This document shows, in pieces, positions 24,361-37,843 of a DNA stretch of 64,000 nucleotides (within the stretch, counting starts at the first letter, position 1; each line of letters begins with the position of its first letter). Both the position numbers and the translations under genes were made by a program. The notes below the pieces were generated by a model, which ran no database searches, was not told the DNA's origin, and saw nothing but the letters and a program-made list of their open reading frames with translations. The stretch is from Callaeas wilsoni (Eukaryota; Chordata; Aves; Passeriformes; Callaeidae). The stretch lies in the NCBI GenBank assembly GCA_013398955.1, contig VWPU01008517.1:124001-188000 (forward strand), given 5' to 3'.

Positions 24361-26160
24361 GTATCAATAGTCACAGATGGCTTTCTTGCAATGTAAAGTT
24401 GTTTTCCACACATTTCTAGTTAGGCTGTACCAAGAATGTTGTTAATAGTGTAGAATCATTTCAACATGTGAATACAAAAGGAAAAAAAAAATAAAAGGAA
24501 AAAAGAAAAAAAAAAGCTGAAGGGAATGGAAATATTTTCTAGGACAGGAGGCAAGAGTCATGCAGAATAGTAAAAATCTCTTCCTAAAAGCAGTAGAAAG
24601 TCATGACATAATCAGAATAATGTTAAAGCACTGAGGAGCAGTCTTGAAACAAAATAAATGACCAAAGATATTAAAAAAACCCTACTCTTTTTTTTTGTGA
24701 TTAGCTAATTTTAACAAATTTCAATATTCTTTGCAAGAGATATGATATGGGATACTGCTTGCTGATTTTGGCCTTCATGTTTGCTCCCAGTGTTCCCTGT
24801 TGCATATGTGAATTATCAAAATAAATGTTTTGCCTTATCTGCTGTCAGTACTCTATAAAAATGCAGCTGTGTTATCGGTGTAGTTATTAGAGACATGAAT
24901 TGTGTCTCCCTGAATAAGCTGCACACATTATTTTCCATGCGTGTGTGAACACGATGCCAGATCCTTGACAGTTCTGCAGGGCTGGACAACTCGTCTGTGG
25001 GAAGAGGGAACAGAACCTCGTGCTGATGAGAAAGGAGATGCTGGGAGCTGATTACTGCAAGCTGGGTGAACTCTGTGAAAAACCCTCACTCATTTTGGTT
25101 TGGGTGGGGTTTTTTTGGTTGTTTGTTTTTCCTATTAAGCATTGCTGGGTTTCTTTCTCCTCTAAAACCACAACAAATGGGGTTCTCTGCCCTGTTTATA
25201 CTGCAAAGACACGACACCAGATGGGGCACCCAAGCCCAGAGCTGGGGGAAAGTCTGTTCCAGATGGCAAAGTGAAATATTGCTAAATATGCCTGCAAGGT
25301 ATTTGAGCACAGCGTGACAGACAGCCAGAACAAACAGAGAGGGGGGGAAAGCAGGATAAACAACAGCTGAGGAGAGGCTGCCTTTTTGTGGATGCTCCAG
25401 CCTTGCTCCAGCCTGTGTCTAAGAAGAAGCATGGAGATGTTGCTAAGAGAAGGGAACAAGACAAAGAGGTTGCAAGGCAGCTCTGGAGGTGGGCACTGCA
25501 GCTCAGTTCCGACTGGAACAGTCCCACCATCAGGCTCTATTTTAAAGAACGTGGAAATTTGGTTAAAACAGCTTTGGAGATTTTGGGTTCTAGGGAAGGC
25601 AGCATATTTCTAAAGAGATTGCCCTAGGTGTTGCTAAAAACATTTTTCATTGAATTACCTCTCTAAATAATTTTGGCTCTGGTTGTGCAATGAGCACAGG
25701 TTATGAGGAAGGCCCAGAAAACACCACGATCTGTCTCCTTTCAGATGCATGCCCTTGGATTAAGATGGATCTCCTGTGCCCAGCCCTAGCAAAGTTTGTT
25801 AACTTCTGAGAAGAGCGATACCCTTGACAATTTCTAAATTTTTGCTTGAGCTTTTCTGGTTTTCAATGCCTTGATGCTTCAGTAAAGCTTCTCTACTGAC
25901 TTCTTTCCTGGTGTGTTTCCAAAAAGTGGTAGAAAATCCCAGGTCTCTCACCTTTTAGAAGACGATAAAATATGGTGAAGATATTTTAAGCGTGGAAAAG
26001 AGTGTATGAGTTATGAAATTCCTAAATCCAGATTAGAACTCAGTTGTTCTAACAACTTGTTGACTGAAAAAATCAAGAAAGTTTATTATAAAAAAGAAAA
26101 AAAGCCCAAAGGCCGAACTAAAAGATAATTTTTCATTCTTTTCCCAGAGCAATAGTAAAA
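24361..26160. other. Unique region with an A-rich patch
   Basis: A purine-rich low-complexity stretch (A runs broken by G) lies at 24478-24516. The 24890-25620 part is less AT-rich and has no recognised repeat. No coding signal. Confidence 0.45.
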
Positions 26161-26352
26161 TATAGAATTATAGAAATGTGGAGTAATTTGTGTTTGAAGG
26201 GACCTTTCAGCCCATCCAGTGCCGCCCCCTGCCATGGGCAGGGACACCTTCCACCAGCTCATGTTGCTCCAAGCCCCGTCCAACCTGGCCTTGGACACTT
26301 CCAGGGATCCAGGGACAGCCACAGCTTCTCTGGGCACCCTGTGCCAGGGCCT
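26161..26352 (-). mobile_element. CR1 LINE 3' fragment
   Basis: Full minus-strand 3' UTR series: a degraded terminus, 'gtttgaagggacctttcagc', 'gccatgggcagggacacctt', 'cttccagggatccaggga' and 'gggcaccctgtgccagggcc'. The truncation point is just past 'gccagggcctga'. Confidence 0.95.
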
Positions 26353-29300
26353 GACATTGAGACAGTTTTATTGCCAGTATTTTAGGGGTTATGGAATCTT
26401 TTAAAGGAAATACTTTATTTCTATGGGAAAAGAATTTCTCACCACCTTTTGTCTAACTGCTTTTCTCTTGTAAGTCTCTTTCTCCAAACTGAGGTTTATT
26501 TTCTTGTATTCAAGGTAAAGTCCACCACCATTCCTCCTGGATGGGAGGAAAGGTTGGGGAAATGTGGTGGTCTATCATCAAGTACTGCGTGATACAGGAC
26601 AGCCCTGAGAGCAGAGCCAAGGGGAAGAGGGACCATATCACAGCTTTAGATATTGTCCTGTTTTTATAAAAGCCTCTCTGAGGCTTTCAGAAAATGCACA
26701 AGAGCATTGGCTGCTTTGGGAGATAAATCTTCTCATTTACCTGAGGGAATGAATGCCACCATTCCCACCCTGAGTGCATGAAGTCATAGACATTAAGTTT
26801 TTTGGGAGAGCGGCGTTGCTGTCAGCAGCTGTGCTGCCATGTAGTGAAAGATTAATGTGATCTATGAGAAAAAGACAAGGAATATAACACAACCCAGAGG
26901 CAAGAGTGCTTGTGATGCTGTGCTGGTCTTCACTCTGAGACTGTTTCTGCAGGTTTTTTTTAAACTTTGATTAGCTGGCAGTGCATTCTAAAGACCGCAC
27001 CAAGCTGCTCAACTTTCTGGAGGGCACAGTGTTTCTAAAGCGCTCTGGAAGCAGAGATCTGGGCTCACTGGGGATGCTCAAAAACAAACTGGGAAGCAGT
27101 TGGAGTTGTTTATTGCCTGACCTTGGGGTTTGTTAGGGGAGACTGTGCAGGACTCTGCTCCAGACTTCAGCAAAGCAGAATTTATGAAGTAATATTGGGT
27201 GCCACAGAGCAATGGAGAGTGTTGGGGTTGGAATGGGAGCAATAATAGGACCGGGAGGTGGAAAAACAAAGGCATATAATTTCTGAGATCAAAGGATTAT
27301 GGCAAAATGCTGCTTTGGAAATTACAGTATGGACTGTCCAAATTCTCCACCAATACTTGGATCCAAATATTAAAGAAAGGCCTTGAGGTCAAATCCAGAT
27401 GAAAAACCAGGTGAGCTAAAGAGATGCAGCTCCCATGCTAAGACTAGAATTTCCAAGCTTCTGTGAAGTCCTTTAGGTTTAATCCAGGAATCGTTTTTAG
27501 TTCTTTCACAGTGACAGGAACATTTACAATTCCACCGTTTTCTCTGCTTTTGTTCACCCCTGTCACCTGTTCCTCGGGGTCCTGAGGTCAGTGGGAGCAG
27601 TTTCCTGAGGATAAGGGAGAGGTGGGGGTGCAGCAAGTGGTCAGCTTCCCAAGGCTTTCCCAAGCCCAGCACGCTGTTATTTGGGACTTCCTTCTGTTCC
27701 TGCTGAGTCTGCTTGAGGTCACTGCTGTACCAGAGCCAAGACGTGCTGCCTGCTTTGTAGAGCTGCAAGCTAAAACCTTATGCCCCAAATTTACTACCTA
27801 TTTTACATATTTTATGCATGCAATCATTTGTGATTTATCTTTACAGGCCCCGGACCATGGCATCATGCTGTGCTCCAACTTCAAGTCATCAGCTTGTTCC
27901 TTGTGTTGGCATTTTTGGGAGCCTTTGTAACATTCCTGTTTGGTTTGGGTGTAGGTTTTATCAAGGTGGGTTTTAATACTGACATTTGCAGTTGCAGAGA
28001 TTTGCTGATCACCTAAATAATATTTTGTTTACACAGTCTAATCATATAGATGTCCTTCTTCTAGGATTGTTAACAGCTCGTTCTGTAGAAATAATGACCT
28101 CTTGGAAGGCACACCGGACACAATGCTTTGGGAATTAACTGCCATTCCCACCACACCAGTCAAATCAGCGGTACAGACACAATTATTTCACATCACTTTC
28201 ATTGTGCTTAGAATTTCTTTTCAGTAATAAATACATGGAGCACAAATGTGCCCAAGTTTTGGTAAGATATACCCTAAATATTTCCAAGAGGAAAAAATAC
28301 CTGGCATCAAATATAACAACTAAATAAACACAATTAAAATTGTGTCTATAGTTTAGTTGCTTGCAAATATTGATCAACAATATGAGGTCAGATCAGCGCT
28401 ATTTAAACTTTTTTTCCAAATTATGCAACATGACAAAACACGTGGTGAATTACAGACAAAATGGCACAGAGTGCTTCAGATCTTTCTTTGACTATAAAAA
28501 TGGATTTTAATGAAACATGTTAAATTGATCAATATTAAATATAAGAATCATTTATGCAAAGACAACAGTTAAAACATCACAGTTCTGCCACTCTGGGATG
28601 GCTGTCTAAGCCCTATAGTGTACATAAATTCTGTTTTGGTTCATTCCATACTGTTTGCATGGTACATTTTAAATGGGAAGAAAGCAATCCACAGCATTCC
28701 TTACTCTCCTGTTCCCTGCTTTTGCACTCTGGCCAGCCCACTATAGGAATCTGGAGGTGCACAGGAATTTTCTACATCCCTACATAAAGGAAAAGGCATA
28801 GAAATATCTCACACTAAACCTTTCATAATAGGAAATACAGACACATGCTTGACTTCATGGAGAAATGTCTGCTTGTTTCCCCAAATATAAAGCTCCAGGA
28901 GCAAAGCTCTGGATCTGATTTACAGGAAAGTTGGAGATATGAGGCCACTGTTTAAAAGATGGGGACATCCTCAGTGTTTTGAGGTTTTTTTTGTATTCTG
29001 AAGATGAGCAGAAATTCTTGAAAAAGTCCAGAAGAATTAATGGGAGCAGACCAGAGGTTATCTCATTACCTTGGGGGCCAGAAAGGGAGGATTTGAAACA
29101 GCAGTGCAGATGCTGATTAATGTAAGAGGTTAATAAAGGGCAGAATACACAGAATTATCTCATAATAAGGGCATTCAACTTAAGGAATTAAAAGCCTCAA
29201 TAAGAAAATTATTCACAATTATTAACATTCACTGATTTTGGTGAACATGCAGCTGTGTTTTAAAGTGCCTGGAAAAACAAGAAACTCTTGTTTCAAAGCA

Positions 29301-29740
29301 AAATGAATGAGACTTAATAAAAGGCAGAAGGTTGAGGACACATGGTCAGCTACCTGCTACTTTTTGCTTTGTTCATAGGAAAATATTTTGTTAGAACTTT
29401 GTTTTATTTTTATGATTTTTTTAAAATTATTTTTGTTGTTTTCCCTAATTTGTCACCTTCCTCACACAGGTTTTCCACCTTCTGAAATGAATTGAAATCC
29501 ATGAGTTAAAGAAAGCCAACAGAAAGATATTGACAAGATTGAAAAGATGTTCATAAGGAAGCAAACTGCTAAAATTACCTATAACTACCTCATTTTAATT
29601 TTTTAAACCCATTCCATCCTTGGAGGCCTTTTAATCTTCTCACTGATCTTTGGATGCAGTAATTGCTGTCTCCCATGGAGTGGCCAGAACAGTTAATCCC
29701 ATGATTTCTTCCTCCTGGAGTGTTTCACTGCTTCAACCAC
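26353..29740. other. Unique region, no gene seen
   Basis: About 3.4 kb. A 132-codon minus-strand ORF at 27370-27768 and a 102-codon plus-strand one at 27622-27930 overlap each other and resemble no family I know. No repeats recognised. Confidence 0.5.
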
Positions 29741-30000
29741 ATAACAAGAGATAGGAAGAGGAGGAATGGCCTCAAGTCGTGCCAATGGAGGTTGGACATT
29801 AGGAAAAATTTCTTCACTGATGGCCAAGAACTGGAACAGGCTGCCCCCAGGGCCCTGGGGGAGTCACCATCCCTGAGGTGCTCAAAAAACAAGTGGAAGG
29901 GGCAATTTGGGATGTGGTTTAATGACAGGGTGGGTTTTAGTCAAAGGTTTGATGGTCTTGGAGGCTTTTTCCAGCCTTAATGATTCCATGATTCCATGAT
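29741..30000 (+). mobile_element. CR1 LINE 3' fragment, older subfamily
   Basis: ORF2-tail sequence ('gaggaatggcctcaagtcgt', 'gaaaaatttcttcactg', 'gaacaggctgccccca') is followed by the short 3' UTR and the doubled terminus 'gattccatgattccatga'. The structure is the same as the copies at 12365 and 41106. Confidence 0.92.
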
Positions 30001-30470
30001 GCAGAGACCTGACCATATGCAGTGGTCCAGCACACACTTCTGCTGAACACGCCTGTGTGTGGATGGTAACTTCCAGGAACGCCAGCTCTCCAGAGGGGAA
30101 GGAAAGAACAGACACACCTCGGAGTGAGAAAATTACGTCAGTCTGGCTTTTGCCCTCAAAATTCTACATCTTTATGGAAGAAGACAAATGAAAAAATTCC
30201 AATAAATTGCAATGTCATCTGCAGACTGAGAGGAACTGATTGTTTTCTAGATCATGGTGCTCAGATGAGATTGTAAATTCTTAGCTCTTGTGAAATTCAA
30301 GTTACAGTTCAGAAGTTCAGCCAGTTATGTGCCCAACCTGCCGATATGAAGACATTTGGAATTAACAATGGAGTCTGTTCTTCATTTTTAGTATTCCTGG
30401 TAATAACTTCTAATGAAACCATCTGTATGATATCCAGAACATTAAGCTATGAAGAAAATCCTATGGACCA
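30001..30470. other. Unique spacer between CR1 copies
   Basis: About 470 bp, no recognised feature. Confidence 0.5.
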
Positions 30471-30590
30471 CATATGGAAGTGCTCAAAATGTGCAGAAGT
30501 GGTGCTTGGAATATGGTCCTGGCACCATTAGGTTAATGGTTGGATTCATCTTAGAGGTCTTTTCCAGTTTAAATGTTTCTATGATTCTAT
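30471..30590 (+). mobile_element. CR1 LINE 3' end, diverged
   Basis: 'ccattaggttaatggttgga', 'ttagaggtcttttccagttt' and the terminus 'tctatgattctat' identify the older CR1 3' UTR. The upstream boundary near 30471 is uncertain because the sequence is diverged. Confidence 0.82.
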
Positions 30591-31639
30591 AATATCTTCA
30601 AATAAACCTCTAGAATTATTCTTTTGTAATAGCCCAAGCTGTGATTTATTTCTTGAGCAGCTCGACTTGTGTCACTGCATCCTTTCTCTTATCCTCATAT
30701 CTTGAATTTTGAACCTGAGTATGAGAAATAAATGGGTTCTTAGAGGAGAGGAATGGTGGTGGATAAGACAGCGCTGAAGCCAATTACATGTGTAATTTAA
30801 AGGAGGAAAAATTCCCTTTCTAACCTGTGCTCATTGAAGGCAATCATCAGGTACGACTGGATCCTGCTGAAGCAGCTTCTCACTGATTTCAGTGTAACCA
30901 GCTTCTCTTTAATTAGTTTTTATTTATTTCAGGATAATAAAAACTAACATATGCAACAATTTAAAAGAATTCTTCTCCTTTTAATGCATTAAAGTGGAAG
31001 CAGAATTCCTTTGCATAATTGCATTAGTAAACAGATTAATTTACATTTTAATTTACATTAGCAGTGTAATTGGGATTCCAAAGTGTAATATACAGGAAGG
31101 AATGAAAGCAGGAACAAAGTCCCACAGCTACTAAAGGATGGAGATGCCAGACTCCAATTAAGACATTCTTTTGTCAAGCCTTATCTCTGAGGTTTGCAAG
31201 ATTAGCTTGAAACAAAATGGCTGGCTTTTATCTCCCCTGTTACTGGTTTTAATTCCACAACTTAAAAGGATTCCTTTGGAGATTTATGTGAGGAAGGCAA
31301 TTTCTTCCACTGTGTCTTTCCAGTACCACTGGCCCTATTTTGGGATAAATGTTGTAGCTAAGAGGAATATCAATTCTGCCTCAATGCCCCTTGCTCTTGC
31401 CTTAGAGAGGTTTCCTTTATAAAGCTTTATTTCTAGTGCAGTTTGTTTACTCTGAGGTTACACACTGAGTAACACATCCCACAGGGGTGGTTATGTTCCG
31501 TGACAAGCAAATACATTGGTGTCCTGCAACAGCACGATTTTTTGTGCAAAAATAAGTGGCCAGCTCCCATTCTGGGAAGCTCAGAGTGAGTATTTGTCCA
31601 GAACATGTGGCGTTTGAGCCAGCAGCATGCCCTGGGGCC
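30591..31639. other. Unique AT-rich region, no gene seen
   Basis: About 1 kb with only short ORFs and no recognised repeat. Confidence 0.5.
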
Positions 31640-32256
31640 AATGGATCCTGAGGAGAGCATTCCCAGCAGGTCAGGGAGGGATCCTGCCCCTCTGCCTAGC
31701 CCTGGAGGCACCTCTGGAGAGATCCTGCCCCTCTGCCCAGCCCGGGAGGCACCTCTGGAATGCTGTGCCCAGCTCTGGGCTCCTCAGCCCAGCAGGGACA
31801 GGGAGCTCCCGGAGCGGGGCCAGCCGAGGCTGTGGAGCTGAGGAAGGGCCTGGAGCATCTCGGTGCCCAGGAAAGGCTGAGGGCGCTGGGGCTGCTCACG
31901 CTGGAGAGGAGCCCCAGCTGAGAGGGGCCCTCAGCCCTGGGTGTCCCTGTGTGCAGGGAGGGCTCCGAGCAGGGCCCAGGCTCTGCTGCGGGGCCCAGCC
32001 ATGGCACCAGAGGAACGGGCAGGGGCTGAGCGCAGCAATTCCCCTGCACAGGAGGCACAGCTTCTGCCCTGGGCAGTGCCCAGCCCTGAGCAGATTGTCC
32101 AGAGAGGCTGTGGATGTCCGCCATGGGGATATTCCAGAGCTGTGTGGACACAGCCCTGTGCCCTGTGCTCTGGGATGGCCCTGCTGGAGCAGGGAGGTGG
32201 CACCAGAGGAGCCTCTGTGGGCCCTTCCAGCCTGACCCATTTTGAGATTCTGTGAC
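31640..32256 (+). mobile_element. GC-rich CR1 LINE copy, ~615 bp
   Basis: It is markedly GC-rich against AT-rich flanks. ORF2 C-terminal traces are visible: 'tgctgtgcccagctctgggc' (for the CxQLWAPQ region), then 'gcctggagcatctc' and 'aggctgagggcgctggggct'. The frame is broken: one frame stops at 'gtggagctga' and the next ends after 'gagccccagctga'. The 3' end reads 'cccttccagcctgacccatt' followed by 'ttgagattctgtga'. A 41-bp internal duplication sits near the 5' end. This is a third subfamily, distinct from the other copies in the window. Confidence 0.85.
31680..31761. repeat. 41-bp tandem duplication inside the GC-rich CR1 copy
   Basis: The unit 'gatcctgcccctctgcc...' at 31680-31720 recurs at 31721-31761 with about three mismatches. 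Confidence 0.85.
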
Positions 32257-35200
32257 AGCTGCATGAAGAGCCTCCCTCTGAGTTCGTGCATTAAAAGGAG
32301 CCCTGGTGAAGTTAATCAGCTTCCAGGGGAGTAAAATATGAAAAAAAGAAAAATCCAGCTCAATGGCATATTAAAGTTGGGAAATTCCTAGTTTTCAATG
32401 CAAAAAAATCAAATTTGACAGGTGCCCAGAGCACAAAGTGACTCAGTAACATGACTAAACCCAAACAGGGCCTGGAGATCCAGAATTCTGTGTTAAACCA
32501 AGAGCACTGCACACTTTGGAGCCATTATGGGTTTTTTATGCAGTAACAGAACTTAGATGGGCATCTCGGTGAATTACTCCTTATAGGCAGAACTCCTTAT
32601 AGTAAAACACCTAGGCCTCAGGTGGCTTATTTGAAGCTATTTTTAATCTGGGGATTTTAGCAAATTTACTCCAGATTTGGTGGTCAAATCTAGTCAGAAA
32701 AGAAAAACAGGTAAAGGAACCCATATACAGATTTCTATAGAGCTGCAGGCTGACTTGTGACTTTTGCAGAGTTCTGTTTTTGAGAAGGCATCATCCTAAA
32801 TGGTCCAGAGAGCATTTAAAAATCTTGCTGGAAGAAAGTATTGTGGAAATCCTGCTGGAAGAAGTCTCATTGGGACCTCCAGCAACTAGGTAGGCTTAAA
32901 CAAAAAACATGGTATCAAAAAGAGTATCCAAAATATGGTTACAAATTTGGGAATGATATTCTCTTTGGCTACTTTGGTGTCCAGTCTTTCGAATTTAATA
33001 AAATATTGACTTCATGTGGCAGTCCCACAACTGTCCTATAGTGAATATTTTAATCAGTGTTGAGCTTCCCTTTTTCAAGCTCACTGACTTCTCCTTCAGT
33101 ATAACTATTAAACCTGATAAACAGATATTTCCTAATCTAATTTCTTAATTTCCTAATCTAATTTCTTAATAGAGTTCATTGCCATCCTACCTTTTTGCTT
33201 TTCCAGCATTTTATACTTACACTAATTTTCTCATATTGTCTGATTTATATCAATCTGATGAGTGTTTCTTCCCAGTAATTGCTTTCATCGCTCCCTTCTG
33301 AAAGTGCACATTTCACAGGATCTTTTTGGAAGGGGGGTGGTGAGTAAATAAGACTTCATGCATGTAGTGATGTTCAGTAGTTATTGTTCACAATTTTCTG
33401 CTGGAGAATCAAATAAGACGTTTGAGAATTTCATTATCTGAAAGAGTTTGATAGAGAACATCTGGAAGTAAATTACTGTGATATCAAAGTCAGTTATCAC
33501 AAGATATTAGAACTGACCAGCAAACCCAAGCATGTTAAGTAATGATTCGAGTGCTCTGGTGCCATAATCCAACATTATCTGGAAATTGCTCTCTTCCATT
33601 GGGGGAAAGAAAGTCATTTTATAGTGCATTGCAGAATTGAGATTTTTATTTATTTAGCCTTTAGGAACAACTTTAAGTGGATGAGCTTTCTAATAAGGTT
33701 TAAGACATATCTGGCGTTGTAACATCTGCTTTATCTTAAAAACATGGTTTAAAAGGACATGCCAAGCAGCAAACTCTCTCTGGTGCCTCACTCACACTGC
33801 TGAGTGAAGTCTCTTTGTCTTGTGAAGGAGGATAATCCTAATTCCAGACAGGACTGGATTGTTTTTCCCTTGAGTATCTATTAATATGTAGGAAATTCAG
33901 TTTGGAGAGTAAAAAGAGTCTTCCAACGATCAATATAAGTGATCATGTGGCCTAACTTTTCTGACGTGTGAACAAGTACCTATGAAAATAGATACCCTGT
34001 GCAACATCTAACTAAAGTAAACCACAAGACTAAGGCAGGCTAATCCTTAGAATTCGTTAATGGCACTTGTGCTCAGGCATCAGTGTCTCATAGGGTGCTT
34101 CCAATATTTACTGTATTCTTGTCTACAGTGACCTCAAATAGTTATTAGGAAAAAAAAATGGAACTCTAATTAAAAAATCACACTGATAGAAAGCTTTCTC
34201 TTAGTTAGTAGTACTTATTTTTAAAATAGAAATATTTAAGTTTTCCAGCTTAATTTAGCTCATACTGAAATGAGAGGGAGTGAGTTTTGCTATATTTGTG
34301 TTAGGGTACACAGCGGGCCAGGAGCCAGGGAATCTGTGTCTGAGCAAGCAGTGTCCCACCACTCCAAAATTAACTCTGTTCCATGTGCATAGACATGAAC
34401 ATCCTTGGAATTTGCATATTTTCCTTTGGCTGTGGTGTAAGGATGCATACACATATATTTCACAAAACACTCAGCCATATATCTGGTGTTTCCCTTGCTT
34501 TGTCTCTCATCCTGTTGTGATTTTTCAGGGACGTAGGAAGACTTTTGCCTGTGAGCCATTTGACTTCAGCTGAATTTTACCAACATACATAGCCACCCCA
34601 CATCACATATTGCTCATGCATTAAAATTACACTAAAGAATTCCTAAAAGCCTTTGGGTTAATTTAGCAAATTCAGTGTGCCATAAAGTGATTGGATTGGC
34701 TGCAGGTCATGACGTGATTTAATCAGCCAGTGAACGTTGGGGTTATTACATCATTGTGGTCACATTCAGGATGACAGAAATTAATGAAATAAAAATGAGA
34801 CACTGAGAGTGATACAGACAGGACCTGTTACCACAGTAACCCAATGTGACGTTGCTGAGATAAACTCCAAGCTCAATTCACCTGGAGTAAGCATTTCTCC
34901 CCTGGATATGCCAGCTTACTTAGAGGTTCAAGGTTTATTACAGAGCCTGGTCCACTTTTAGTGGTGCTTTATATCTTGTTGTGTTTAGCTATAAATGAAA
35001 TAAGTGCAAGAAAGGAGTCTCAGTTCCTCAGCCCTCTGCGTTGTTTAGTACCTGTACAAATAATCCTAATATATACTAAAAAACAAGTGACTGAACGAAT
35101 CCTACTTGACATGATTCAAAATAACAATAATTCAGCATTCAAGAGATTTGCAGGATGTAAATTTTTTAAAATACAGAATAGGTTTGTTGCAGTGGCCACA

Positions 35201-36007
35201 GTCTGGCTTCTCTATAGCCTCTTTTCCAGTCTGTGAACTGTCAAAAAATAAACCTTCAAACTTTTTGTGTCAGGTGATGGTTTCAGTAATGCTTTTAAAG
35301 AGCTGTCAGTAGCTGGGTGTTCTGGGTACTTGCAGAAACTTCCTTTCAAAAGTCATGTCTTGACAAATGATGTCTCCTCCTCTTCCCCAAGGATGTGACC
35401 CTTTCCTTGAGCTTGCCTTGGACACAACATTATTATTTCATGTCTTGCAGCTCACTTTCCTGTGGTAAGAGAGTGGTTGATCATGTCATACCTGAACTGT
35501 CAGCCTGCTGCAGTGCACTGTTGCCTGAAGGACTCAAAGGTATGATTCTCATTAACTCTTCCTGAAAGTCAAAACCTTCCATAATGCATCTCCAAACCCT
35601 GTTCTGGTGCTTTGCTGTTCCTGTATGGAACACTCCTGATGGACAGAGATTGCTGGCAATTTCCCCTTTCCCAGTGCTGCTACCTCAGCTCTGCTTTGAC
35701 TTTTGATCTGCTGTGGAATTCTGCTGAACAAATGTTTATCAAAGCCTTTTACAATGGGGAAAAAAATAACTATTAAGTTATTCAAAACGAGCTGATGCTT
35801 TCCAGCTTGAGTAGCTTTTGAGTGAAGTGTTGCAGTTATAGGTACTTAAAGTGTTATAAATCTATGAACATCAAAGACCAGCTACATTCTTGACTTCTAA
35901 AAGAAGAACCAGGAAAAGGTTCACAAAGTAGGTATTTCCTCCTAGGCAATCTGCTTTACCAGTATCAAAACTATTCCTCACAGTTACTCCCAAATAGGAC
36001 AAATATT
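32257..36007. other. Unique AT-rich region, no gene seen
   Basis: About 3.75 kb with one exact short duplication (33128-33169), short chance ORFs and no recognised transposon. Confidence 0.5.
33128..33169. repeat. Exact 21-bp tandem duplication
   Basis: The unit starting 'tttcctaatctaatttctta' at 33128 is repeated exactly at 33149. Confidence 0.92.
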
Positions 36008-36191
36008 GTGAGGGTTGCCCAGAGAAGGTGTGGCTGCCCCTGGATCCCTGGGAGTGTCCAATGCCAGGCTGGCCGGGACTTGGAGCAACCTGGGCTAGTG
36101 GAAGGTGTCCCTGTCCATGGCAGGGGGTGGAAGAAATGGGATTTAAGGTCCCTTCCAATACAAACCATTCCATGTTTCTATGATCCTGTGA
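36008..36191 (+). mobile_element. CR1 LINE 3' fragment
   Basis: Runs from 'gggttgcccagagaaggtgt' through 'ctgcccctggatccctggga' and 'gtccatggcagggggtgg' to a tandem terminus (ccatgtttctatgatcctgt). It covers exactly the 3' UTR length of this subfamily, truncated just upstream of it. Confidence 0.94.
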
Positions 36192-37843
36192 AATCCTTAA
36201 ATATCAGCATGTAAAAATACTAATAGTAGAAAGATTTACTCTCTTAAAGCCAGAAAACTGACCTTTTTGGTTGTCACCCAATTTTGTCTCTGCTGATGTT
36301 TGTAATGAAAATTCGGTTTTCACTGAATGCAATGCAACCGTCAAAAGAAACCCCCAAACAACTCTCTTTTAAAGTATGCTTGTTATTATTTGGAAACATT
36401 TGAGAAGTTTTAAATGCTTTCTTAAACATCCAAAAATCTAATAAACTAAAAATCAGATCTCATCAAAAAACATGGCTTCAGCAAGGGCAAGCCTTGCCTG
36501 ACCATCCTAGTGACCTTAGATAGTGATAAACCCTTAAAAATTATAATTTATGTTAGATGGAAGGGTTTGAGGGTAGTGCCAGGATTTAAATAAGCAGCCA
36601 TGGCCGCCCGCAGTTCTTGCAAACATGGAGCTCCTGTTGAGCACATGGAATGACTCTGATAGCACAGAGTGCTCCAGGAGTCTGACATTGTGACTCTGAT
36701 TGCATTTAACAGTCCATTTAATATTTTCAACCTAATGCATTTCTGAAGTGGTCATACCGATTTTTTTTTTTTTTTAATGTAATGTTTTCTTCCATATATT
36801 AAAGTATTGGCTGGGAAACCTTTCTGTGTGCTTCTGAGAAAATGACAAGTTACAGAACTTGCAGCCAGGCCAGTTCAGTGGAAGGTTCACATTTTTACCA
36901 CCCCCACACACTCTTAACTCAAACAGAAACACACTTTATAACTCGGCACTCTGTTAGCTAACAAGCTAAAATACCCTAGGTGATCTGATCTGCCCAAGAA
37001 TGTGACCCACCTCTCTATATATTTTATCTTCTTTTCTGCCTAAATCTACATTCTTACCACTTCCTTTTTAATTTAGTGAGTCATGTAGCTCCAAATACTC
37101 AAATTGTCACTGTACTGTAATTTAATTCATATACATTCCACAGCTCATTTGATATCATTAATGTCAAGATTGAATGGCCTCTTACAAGCAATGATTCATT
37201 AGCACAGCACATTCATTATTATGTTTGTCTTTCAACAGATTTTCCTGCATTTATCTATCAGCACTGGAAGTTTCTCATGAAATTCCACCGTTTATTAGGG
37301 CAATAATAGGCCTGTGAACATCTGCTTTTTTATTTGCTGTTTGTTTCAGGAGCAGTCCTGAGGCAGGTTCAGGTTCTGTCAGCACGAAAGGGGAGCTGTT
37401 TGCTGATGTTTCACTTATGTGTGTGCTCTGCATTTTTGGGGTATTGCTTTTACCTTGCCTTTGATTAAAACTGGATTTACAGCCTCAAAATTAAGTGTTC
37501 AGGCATGCAAGGACTAAGTCTGCTTAATTAGGCAGAACTGAGCAGTAGGATCCAGTTTAAGTAAGGCAACGGCTGTATTTGGAAGAATTTACCTCTCTAA
37601 AATGTAGATGCTAGAGGTTCTTTCATGGAATCAGTAAAACCTGAGAAAAAAAATGAAATGAGATGTGACCAAGCCCGTCAGCTTTTCCCAAAGCTTTTGC
37701 TAAATGTATTCACTAATTATGATTAAATGAGCATTTTTCCCATTTTAAAGAACTTGCACAATTCCACGAGCAAAGATTTAGCACTTTCCACCTGAAAATT
37801 TGTGTCTTCATCGTGCGGGGGGATTATTTGTGTAATAGTTTGT
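36192..37843. other. Unique AT-rich region, no gene seen
   Basis: Contains a T15 run at 36761-36775. No CR1 sequence adjoins the run, so its origin is unclear. No coding signal. Confidence 0.5.

Noticed and set aside
31627..32235. The longest ORF of the window (202 codons)
   Set aside because: It lies in the GC-rich CR1 copy, and the recognisable ORF2 residues (CAQLWAPQ, GLEHL) are in other, broken frames. It is a composition-driven shadow.
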